A stretch of DNA of 11,700 bases, taken from ATZT02 sp046048135 (GTDB lineage Bacteria > Actinomycetota > Actinomycetes > S36-B12 > UBA5976). The first letter of the stretch is position 1. Each line of letters begins with the position of its first letter. Both the position numbers and the translations under genes were made by a program. Under the pieces are notes generated by a model, which saw nothing but the letters and a program-made list of their open reading frames with translations, had not been told where the DNA came from and did not search any database. The DNA lies in contig JBJOGR010000026.1 in assembly GCA_046048135.1 (NCBI GenBank), positions 1 to 11,700 of the forward strand. Direction: 5' to 3'. This document shows, piece after piece, positions 6,208 to 11,700 of the stretch.

Positions 6208-6902
6208 AACAAACTATCGCCGTCATAGTAACTTTTCATAACCATAATAAATATATTCATGAGTGTCTTGAAAGACTAAAACTCATTTACAACAAATATG
6301 AAAATATTCACGTTTATGTCATTGATAGTGGTTCTACTGATATGTCAGATTCGGAAATGTTATTGCTAAGAAGAAAATTTAAAAAATTTAAAATTTTCAA
6401 AAGAGAAAATTTGGGTTCTTCAGGTGCTAAAAATTTTGGCGTAAAAGTTTCAACTGAAACAATTTTAACATTTTTGGACGGAGACGACATTTTACTAGAA
6501 GATCGAATTGAGTATGGTTTATTGAATTTAAGTAATAAGGAAGGCGATGTAATTATAGGTTTACAAAAATTTATTTTTGAAAATGATGTTGATATGAATA
6601 AAATAATACAAAAAAACGTTTCTGAAGAAAATACAAACAGGTTCTATTTAACATCAATGATGCTTTATCGTGAAATTTTTAATAAAGTAGGAGAATTTGA
6701 TTCTAAATATAAAATTGCTGGGGATTTTGATTGGATCTTGAGAGCCAAAAGAATGCATTTCAAATTACAATTCTTAGATATAGATTTTGTTATAAGAAGA
6801 ATACATTCAAGTAATGCCTCTTCGAATTATGATCTTTCATTTAAAGAAAGAAATCAAATTCTTTTAAATCATGTAAAAGCATCAAAATTACTTTATGATT
6901 AA
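6204..6902 (+). CDS. Glycosyltransferase family 2 (GT-A fold)
   Basis: A 232-residue inverting nucleotide-sugar glycosyltransferase is indicated. The order of motifs is that of a small GT2 enzyme: an opening strand AVIVTFHNHNKYI (6-18), nucleotide-binding DSGSTD (41-46), NLGSSGAKNFGV (69-80), the metal-binding DxD as LDGDD (91-95), and the acceptor-side acidic motif AGDFDWILRA (172-181) with the probable base Asp174 or Asp176. A short tail ends in IRRIHSSNAS (197-206), a motif that recurs in the second GT2 of this operon. There is no transmembrane helix, so it is a soluble or peripheral enzyme. It starts with GTG inside the stop of the preceding GT4 (GTGA overlap), a typical translational-coupling arrangement. 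It overlaps the next gene by 8 bases. Donor and acceptor are unknown. Confidence 0.88.
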   Translation: MKQTIAVIVTFHNHNKYIHECLERLKLIYNKYENIHVYVIDSGSTDMSDSEMLLLRRKFKKFKIFKRENLGSSGAKNFGVKVSTETILTFLDGDDILLEDRIEYGLLNLSNKEGDVIIGLQKFIFENDVDMNKIIQKNVSEENTNRFYLTSMMLYREIFNKVGEFDSKYKIAGDFDWILRAKRMHFKLQFLDIDFVIRRIHSSNASSNYDLSFKERNQILLNHVKASKLLYD

Positions 6903-8034
6903 GGTTTTGCACTTAGTGCCAGCTTATTCTCCAAGTAAAGGAGGTATAGAAACTCTACTTTCTAATTTAATAGAAATATTTGAACAAAATAATATAAAAA
7001 ATATGGTAATTAGCGATACTAAAAATGATAATTTTACTTTGCGGGAAGTTAACTCAGTAATAATACAAGAAATTCCTTTTACGACCTCATCAACCACAAA
7101 ACCATTCAATTTGAAGAAAATGCTTGAGTGCTTGTCTAGATTAAACCAGGTGATTGAACAATATGATCCGGATATTTTTCACATTCATGGGGCTACTTTT
7201 GTATCGGCTTGGTACGCAGTCAGAACTCTCAATAAATTTAGGAATATTAAAGTCATAGTTACCCAACATGGAGTTATTGAAAATGGTGATTCAACCAAAG
7301 CATATTTCGAATTGTTAAATCGAGCACACACATTAGTCGGAGTCTCGAATCAAGTACTAGAGAGTGCGAAAAAATTTAAATACGTTAAAAATTCAGTTGA
7401 GTGTGTGATATCTAATGGCGTCAAGATTAGTAATGAATTTACAATTAAATGGCCGTTTTCGACTACTTTAAATATTTTACTTATTGGAAGATTAGATCAT
7501 GAAAAAGGATTTGATATTGGGATAAACGCTGCAGGAGAATTAAATAAACATTTTGATACATCATTAGTTATTATTGGCCAAGGAATTTTGAAGCAAGATT
7601 TTTTGGATCTCGCAAAATCATTGAATTTAAAAATCAAAATAATTACTGACTTACCAAATCCAAAAGTTCATGCCTATATTAGAGAAGCTGATTTTGTTTG
7701 GGTGCCGTCTAGGACTCGGGAAGGATTTAGTTTGGCTGCGGCCGAAGCAGGGATTAATGGGGTCCCAGTTATTTGTAGTACAACAGGTGGATTAACAGAA
7801 ACAGTAATTGATGGCATCACAGGCTTGGTTTGTAAGTCCAATAAACCAGCACAATTTACGTATAACACTTTAAAATATATCGATAATAATTTTGAATCCG
7901 ATTTCATAATTAAAAGCGAGGTATCGGATAATATTAAGAAGATTTCAAAATCGCGGTTTGATCTTTTGGTTTGTGCCAAAAAATATATAAAAGTTTACGA
8001 GGAAATGGTGAGAAATGGTGCCAAGAAGTTTTAA
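6895..8034 (+). CDS. Glycosyltransferase family 4 (GT-B fold, retaining)
   Basis: This 379-residue protein is a canonical GT4 enzyme, likely adding a hexose to a surface glycan or a modified peptide. The N-terminal domain has the acceptor-loop signature YSPSKGGIETLLSNL (11-25), followed by DIFHIHGATFVSAW (93-106) and VTQHG (122-126). The interdomain strand and donor site begin with NILLIGRLDHEKGFD (193-207). The EX7E motif is intact, with Glu276 and Glu284 in REGFSLAAAEAG, followed by PVICSTTGGLTETVIDGITGL (291-311 region). No signal peptide is present. The ATG lies inside the previous gene (8-base overlap), and the gene end overlaps the PqqD-like gene by 20 bases. It is one of four glycosyltransferases in this operon. 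Donor and acceptor specificities are not readable from sequence. Confidence 0.9.
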   Translation: MIKVLHLVPAYSPSKGGIETLLSNLIEIFEQNNIKNMVISDTKNDNFTLREVNSVIIQEIPFTTSSTTKPFNLKKMLECLSRLNQVIEQYDPDIFHIHGATFVSAWYAVRTLNKFRNIKVIVTQHGVIENGDSTKAYFELLNRAHTLVGVSNQVLESAKKFKYVKNSVECVISNGVKISNEFTIKWPFSTTLNILLIGRLDHEKGFDIGINAAGELNKHFDTSLVIIGQGILKQDFLDLAKSLNLKIKIITDLPNPKVHAYIREADFVWVPSRTREGFSLAAAEAGINGVPVICSTTGGLTETVIDGITGLVCKSNKPAQFTYNTLKYIDNNFESDFIIKSEVSDNIKKISKSRFDLLVCAKKYIKVYEEMVRNGAKKF

Positions 8035-8452
8035 TTACGACTTATCAAAGATTAGTTTTGATCGTTTAGATGGCGAAGTTATAATTGTTGATTTAGAATC
8101 TGGGTCATATTACTGTACGAGTCAAACTGGTTCTGATATTTGGACATTGGTGGTGCAAGGGGTATCGACTGAGCAAATACTTCTAATTTTAAATGAAAAG
8201 TATTTAGGAAAATTGACTGAATTAGAAAATGACATTAATGCATTTGTTGACAAATTGGAGGAAATAAAACTAATTTATCCGGTAAAAAATAATGAACTAA
8301 TTGATTTTATTTTTCCAGAAGATCAAAATAGATCCAAATGGATAAAACCAGTTATAGAAGAATATACAGATATGTGGGATTTAATAAAAATGGATCCAAT
8401 ACACGAATCAAATGAAAAACAGGGCTGGCCGGAAAAAAAAGTTGAAAATTAA
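8015..8452 (+). CDS. PqqD-like protein (RiPP recognition element) with an unusual C-terminal extension
   Basis: Residues 12-90 match the PqqD/RiPP-recognition-element fold: three strands (ISFDRLDGEVIIVDLESGSYY), the G-SDIW helix start (TGSDIWTLVVQG, 38-49), STEQILLILNEKY, and a final helix ENDINAFVDKLEEIKLI. Known PqqD-like domains bind a peptide leader and deliver it to modifying enzymes. Classic PqqD is about 90 residues; this protein has 145. The extra 50 residues contain KWIKPVIEEYTDM (108-120), then DPIHE (127-131) and GWP (137-139). The W-x2-P-x4-Y spacing recalls the YxxP leader motif of lasso-type precursors. The gene starts at ATG 8015 (GTG 8018 is an alternative), inside the end of the GT4 gene, and overlaps the HprK-like gene by 41 bases. 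Fold assignment is good; a role in presenting a peptide is inference, and no separate precursor gene is visible. Confidence 0.8.
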   Translation: MVPRSFNYDLSKISFDRLDGEVIIVDLESGSYYCTSQTGSDIWTLVVQGVSTEQILLILNEKYLGKLTELENDINAFVDKLEEIKLIYPVKNNELIDFIFPEDQNRSKWIKPVIEEYTDMWDLIKMDPIHESNEKQGWPEKKVEN

Positions 8453-9434
8453 TTTACCAGAGTTAATATTTAATCAAGTTGAAAATGAATTAATACGTTT
8501 ACGAAAAATCAAAGGACGAATTGACACTTATTCCTATAAATTAGGCAATATTTTTTTTAATGTTTCTTGCGCATCAAAATATCATTGGGATAAAAATTTT
8601 TGGGGATTAAATTTAAGCAAAGTTGATTTAAAACTTGACTTAGAAATAAAACACCATATAGATGTACTTGATTCTGAAGAAATCCCAAATTTGATCATCA
8701 AAGTCTGGGGATCTAATCAATACGCACCAACGGGAGTTGTTAAAAAAAGAAGTAATAATCAAGTTCAAATTATAAGAGACATACACACAGACTCATGGAT
8801 TCTAAACAATATTAAAACTGGTAAATTGGTGGTAATTTTTGACTCACTAAATAAATTACCAGATTGGTATAAAGCTAGTCCTTTACGATTACCTCTAGCA
8901 ATTATTTCAAATTTAAATAATATGAATTTGATACATGGAGGAGCAATAGAGAAAAATAATAAATGTAAATTATTTTTAGGAGACGGTGGAAGTGGGAAAT
9001 CAACCAGAATTGTAAAAACATTACTAAAAGCAGACTCAAAATTAATTGCTGACGATTATTTTGTTTATGACTATCTAAATAACTATATATATCCCCTTTA
9101 TTGTTCTATAAAATTAAGAGAAGATAACTTTCTTAAATTCAAGCAAGATTTCGAAATAGCAGAAGTCGGATTGAATGTGGCTACAAAAAAAAGAATATTT
9201 AATACACAAAAGTTAAATATCCCATTATCAAATGGAGGATTTATTGACGAGATTTTATTACCCAGCTCTAGCAAGTTTCATACAGATGAATTAACTACTA
9301 AAGACGTCTTTAGAGCCGTTATACCTAGCACTATGACTGGACTTTTAAATAAATTTAGTTTCACAGCTAAATCTTTTTCTAATTTAGCGCACTTTAAAAA
9401 TAAAAGTTGGATTAATTGGAGTGAGAATGGCTAA
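8412..9434 (+). CDS. HPr-kinase-like P-loop kinase (HprK-related)
   Basis: The C-terminal half looks like the kinase domain of the HPr kinase/phosphorylase superfamily. LIHGGAI (173-179) precedes the nucleotide loop, where the family has LHAGAV. The Walker A is GDGGSGKST (190-198), and LIADDYFVYD (211-220) holds the acidic pair used as Walker B and catalytic base. The first 150 residues form a less recognisable domain. True HprK phosphorylates a serine in the PTS carrier HPr; nothing here suggests a PTS. HprK-like kinases beside PqqD-like proteins belong to peptide- or glycan-modification neighbourhoods, and one branch phosphorylates a serine of a lasso precursor. The start is uncertain: ATG 8412 gives a 41-base overlap with the PqqD-like gene, and TTG 8442 (MKINLPELIF) would shorten it; neither has a clear Shine-Dalgarno. 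The end overlaps the next GT2. Substrate unknown. Confidence 0.75.
   Translation: MKNRAGRKKKLKINLPELIFNQVENELIRLRKIKGRIDTYSYKLGNIFFNVSCASKYHWDKNFWGLNLSKVDLKLDLEIKHHIDVLDSEEIPNLIIKVWGSNQYAPTGVVKKRSNNQVQIIRDIHTDSWILNNIKTGKLVVIFDSLNKLPDWYKASPLRLPLAIISNLNNMNLIHGGAIEKNNKCKLFLGDGGSGKSTRIVKTLLKADSKLIADDYFVYDYLNNYIYPLYCSIKLREDNFLKFKQDFEIAEVGLNVATKKRIFNTQKLNIPLSNGGFIDEILLPSSSKFHTDELTTKDVFRAVIPSTMTGLLNKFSFTAKSFSNLAHFKNKSWINWSENG
9418..9421 (+). promoter_or_regulatory. Shine-Dalgarno GGAG favouring ATG 9427 as the start of the second GT2
   Basis: GGAG lies 5 bases before ATG 9427 but runs into the alternative GTG at 9421, which it therefore cannot serve. This argues for the start MAKSICCIIP. The site lies inside the end of the HprK-like gene. 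Confidence 0.55.
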
Positions 9435-10080
9435 AAGTATTTGTTGTATCATTCCTATTAAGAACGGGACAAGATACCTAGAAGAATGCCTAGATAGCAT
9501 AAATCAACAAACTATAAAAGTTGACAAAATTTATTTAGTGGACGACCATTCTACGGATAATCTAAAATACTTCATAAAGCAATTTGATTTAAATTTGATT
9601 TATTTAAAATCGCCGGGAAATGGCTTAGCAGCCGCTTTGAATCATGGAATTGGAATGGCAAAAACAGAATTAATATCATTTTTGGATAGTGATGACGTTT
9701 GGACAAAGGATCATATATACAAATTAACTAAACCCTATGAGAGAAATACAAAACTCGACATGGTTTACGGACGTGTCACTAACGTTGATGAAAATTTAAA
9801 TGAATTAGGTAAAAGTGAAGTTACCAGACTCTTGAGTAGCTCCATATTTCATAAGCGAGTATTTGATCGAATCGAACTTTTTGATGAGTCATTAGAACAC
9901 GGGGCAAATATTGATTTTATAGTCAGATTATTTGCTAAAGGTTTAAATTATTTGGCGATTGAGGACGTAGTACTTTTAAGAAGAATTCATGGAAATAATA
10001 TGGGACACGACAAAATAACAGCTAAAAAGTCATTGATAAAATTGATCAGAAAACATAAGGAAAATATTGAAATTAATTGA
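9427..10080 (+). CDS. Glycosyltransferase family 2 (GT-A fold), second copy in the operon
   Basis: A 217-residue GT2 glycosyltransferase is read from ATG 9427; an in-frame GTG two codons upstream at 9421 is less likely because GGAG at 9418-9421 is correctly spaced only for the ATG. Motifs in order are CIIPIKNGTRYLEECLDSI, the nucleotide-binding VDDHSTD, GNGLAAALNHGI, the metal-binding DxD as LDSDDVW, and an acceptor-side region around EHGANIDFIVRL. The tail LLRRIHGNNMGHD closely resembles IRRIHSSNAS near the end of the operon's first GT2, suggesting a shared acceptor or a shared subfamily. No membrane helix is present. It lies between the HprK-like kinase and the nucleotidyltransferase, overlapping both (8 bases upstream, 14 bases downstream). 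That conserved-looking sandwich suggests it belongs to the PqqD/HprK module and not only to a glycan pathway. The sugar donor is unknown. Confidence 0.88.
   Translation: MAKSICCIIPIKNGTRYLEECLDSINQQTIKVDKIYLVDDHSTDNLKYFIKQFDLNLIYLKSPGNGLAAALNHGIGMAKTELISFLDSDDVWTKDHIYKLTKPYERNTKLDMVYGRVTNVDENLNELGKSEVTRLLSSSIFHKRVFDRIELFDESLEHGANIDFIVRLFAKGLNYLAIEDVVLLRRIHGNNMGHDKITAKKSLIKLIRKHKENIEIN
10057..10062 (+). promoter_or_regulatory. Shine-Dalgarno AAGGAA supporting a TTG start for the nucleotidyltransferase gene
   Basis: AAGGAA lies 4 bases before TTG at 10067. No in-frame ATG occurs until codon 97, deep inside the conserved domain, so the TTG is the best available start. Confidence 0.55.
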
Positions 10081-11548
10081 TATTGATCATTTAATTCATG
10101 GACTTTTATTTGAAACGTCTTCATCTGCATCAACCAAATTGTCTGAATGGATATCTAAAGTTGATATAGAAAACCTTCCATATGAAAAGGCACGGATTTT
10201 TTCTAATATAATTTACAGTGAAAAATTTAATGAATTAGACGAAATAATAAGAAACAGAATTATAGGTAAAACCCGATACACATGGACAAATAATAAATCT
10301 AGAATATTTAGAATTTTTAAGGATTTGCCCAAAGAATTAAATCAACTTGATTTTATGCTATGGAAGGGGGCTGCTGTTACTTTCATTGCAAAAAATTGGC
10401 GAACTAGAGAAATGGGTGATCTTGATGTACAGGTTAAACCAAAAGAGTTAGAGAAAGTTATTTATTATTTGGAAAAATCGAATAACTGGCGACCTTTAGG
10501 AGAGATATCCTGGAATAAATTAAGGCAGAAGATGCTTCAGCGACGAGAAAGTTGGAATTTTATTTCGAATAATGGAGACATTTTAGATATTCATTGGAGT
10601 TATTTAAATGAAAATTTAAGTAAGAACTTAGTTGAAAACATTTTTAAATCTAGCAGAGAAGTAAACGTATTTAATCGTAAACTATTAGTTCCAGAAACAG
10701 AATGGGTAATAGCAAGTTCTGTACAGCACGGATTTCTTAAAGGCACTTTAGGAGATAAAATCCAAAGCATATTAGATTATTATCATTTATGTCTCATGAG
10801 TAATCAGACGAAACTTGAAAAATACCTAACATTATCAGGAGTAAGTGAAGAAGGAAATTTAATTAAAGAAGTAATTTTGAATAAGAATCTAGCTTCTATA
10901 TCTTCACTTTTATTATTCAAACTTTTTGATTATAAAAATCCACCTTGGCTTCGAGAAATGAGCAAAGGTAAATTCACAAGATTTAGAATCAGAACTGAAT
11001 CGATTCTGCCCAAAGAAAATATGGATTATAAAAATATAAATAATTATATTATTTATAGAATTTGGGAAAGATTAGGCAGAAGTGCATTAATTGAAAAAAA
11101 AATAATTAAATTAAAAGGTTTTCTAACAAAAAGACTAGATAAAAATGTTGAAAATATTGAAGACGTTCTTACTATTGGGTGGCAATTACCAGACGGACAT
11201 GAGATTTGGAGTGATCGAGCAGATTGCCGTTTATTGATTGATTCTTTACCGCTGAAAACAAAAGGTATTAAAATTCAACTATCAAAAAATTTTAAAATTT
11301 CACCAAATCCGATTGGATTTATTTATATTAATGGAGAATTAGTGGGAGCCTATAATTTAAAAGAAAACTTGACTCAAGATTTCATACAAATAGATTTTCC
11401 TAAAAATAAAAACTATAAAAAAATAGAAGTCTCATTTAGACCTGATCCATATGTATCAAAAAAAGAAATTAACCTTAGAAATATTTGGCAGCGACAAAGT
11501 ATACCTATTGCTCAAGGTAGATTTGAAGATATCATTCAATTCATTTAA
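10067..11548 (+). CDS. Nucleotidyltransferase-like protein (NTP_transf_5 type) with a C-terminal beta-rich domain
   Basis: This is a 493-residue, probably two-domain protein. Residues about 60-300 match the uncharacterised nucleotidyltransferase family (Pfam NTP_transf_5). LDFMLWKGAAVTFIAKNW contains the KGAA motif (100-103), TREMGDLDVQV (113-123) holds the metal-binding pair Asp118 and Asp120, and DILDIHWSYL (171-180) supplies the third acidic residue and HW. The family is expected to transfer a nucleotide or to be a degenerate relative; its substrates are unknown. Residues about 365-485 form a separate beta-rich module (GWQLPDGHEIWSDRADCRLL, IGFIYINGELVG, FRPDPYVSKKE) resembling beta-sandwich tails on exopolysaccharide glycosyltransferases. 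Such proteins recur next to PqqD- and HprK-like genes. The start is TTG with AAGGAA 4 bases upstream, inside the preceding GT2. It is the last gene of the operon, and its stop overlaps the convergent gene by 8 bases. Confidence 0.78.
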   Translation: MKLIDIDHLIHGLLFETSSSASTKLSEWISKVDIENLPYEKARIFSNIIYSEKFNELDEIIRNRIIGKTRYTWTNNKSRIFRIFKDLPKELNQLDFMLWKGAAVTFIAKNWRTREMGDLDVQVKPKELEKVIYYLEKSNNWRPLGEISWNKLRQKMLQRRESWNFISNNGDILDIHWSYLNENLSKNLVENIFKSSREVNVFNRKLLVPETEWVIASSVQHGFLKGTLGDKIQSILDYYHLCLMSNQTKLEKYLTLSGVSEEGNLIKEVILNKNLASISSLLLFKLFDYKNPPWLREMSKGKFTRFRIRTESILPKENMDYKNINNYIIYRIWERLGRSALIEKKIIKLKGFLTKRLDKNVENIEDVLTIGWQLPDGHEIWSDRADCRLLIDSLPLKTKGIKIQLSKNFKISPNPIGFIYINGELVGAYNLKENLTQDFIQIDFPKNKNYKKIEVSFRPDPYVSKKEINLRNIWQRQSIPIAQGRFEDIIQFI

Positions 11549-11700
11549 CTGGAATTAATATATCCATTTCGCATTTTTTACTTGTTGGGATAAATCTTTC
11601 GTCATAAATTTCTAAATGTGGAGCATCTCGCATTTCCATATTTGCCTTAGGAAACCATTGAGTATAAGCATCAAGATAACTTTCTTTTAAATTTTCAATA
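11541..11700 (-). CDS. C-terminal part of a GyrI-like / AraC effector-binding-domain protein (5' end outside window)
   Basis: The minus strand is open from the window edge to TGA at 11543-11541, giving 52 residues. They contain TQWFPKANMEMRDAPHLEIY, then DERF, then CEMDILIPVK at the very end. The pattern 'P-hydrophobic-E-Y ... C-x-hydrophobic-x-hydrophobic-PV' is the hallmark of the C-terminus of GyrI-like small-molecule-binding domains, which are found alone or behind an AraC/MerR DNA-binding domain. Whether a DNA-binding domain is present lies outside the window. The gene is convergent with the glycosyltransferase operon, and its last 8 bases overlap the operon's final gene. It could be an unrelated neighbour at the end of the inserted cluster or a regulator; nothing visible decides. 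Confidence 0.7.
   Translation of the reverse strand, partial: IENLKESYLDAYTQWFPKANMEMRDAPHLEIYDERFIPTSKKCEMDILIPVK

Noticed and set aside
7674..7979. Minus-strand 101-codon open frame opposite the second GT4
   Set aside because: It lies wholly inside the gene at the EX7E region, whose protein reading has intact GT4 motifs. It has no family features and is a shadow frame.
8015..9434. A complete lasso-peptide cluster
   Set aside because: A PqqD-like protein and HprK-like kinase are present, but there is no B2-type transglutaminase-like protease, no asparagine-synthase-like cyclase and no stand-alone precursor in the window.
1..11700. CRISPR arrays, tRNA or rRNA genes, insertion sequences, long direct repeats
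   Set aside because: None was seen on reading both strands. Gaps between genes are all under 150 bases and contain no cloverleaf-like, repeated-spacer or transposase features.

Overview
The window looks like a piece of a low-GC bacterial chromosome. It probably comes from a streamlined actinobacterium, such as a freshwater or marine planktonic lineage. This placement is an inference from the strongly actinobacterial-looking TIM-barrel sugar isomerase, the closely packed genes, the GTG/TTG starts and one apparently leaderless gene; no rRNA or other taxonomic marker is present. Two parts with different character meet near position 5140-5190.

Part one (1-5139) is sugar catabolism in moderately AT-rich, alanine-rich genes. 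It opens with the last 44 codons of a membrane protein, probably a sugar ABC-transporter permease. Nine bases later comes a PfkB-family sugar kinase that ends in a strong bidirectional terminator. Convergent to it is a two-gene minus-strand operon: a Gfo/Idh/MocA dehydrogenase (first) and a xylose-isomerase-like TIM-barrel isomerase/epimerase (second). Divergent from that operon is dhaK-dhaL, encoding a two-subunit dihydroxyacetone-type kinase. The 145-bp divergent region carries a perfect 12-bp palindrome of GntR-regulator type. The likely logic is uptake, oxidation or isomerisation of a sugar, and phosphorylation of a small ketose for entry to central metabolism. The actual substrate cannot be read from the sequence.

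Part two (5191-11548) is a seven-gene, plus-strand operon in much more AT-rich DNA, with every gene overlapping the next. The order is GT4 glycosyltransferase, GT2 glycosyltransferase, GT4 glycosyltransferase, a PqqD-like RiPP-recognition-element protein, an HPr-kinase-like P-loop protein, a second GT2 glycosyltransferase, and a nucleotidyltransferase-like protein with an extra C-terminal beta-rich domain. The combination of PqqD-like protein, HprK-like kinase, nucleotidyltransferase and glycosyltransferases is the most interesting content. It resembles the poorly understood 'HprK-related kinase / PqqD' neighbourhoods and parts of kinase-containing lasso-peptide clusters. It has no recognisable precursor, protease, cyclase or exporter here. 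The PqqD-like protein carries a C-terminal extension resembling a RiPP leader segment, which could be an in-cis substrate or docking segment.

The window ends with the C-terminal part of a minus-strand GyrI-like (effector-binding) domain protein whose 3' end overlaps the end of the operon by 8 bp.
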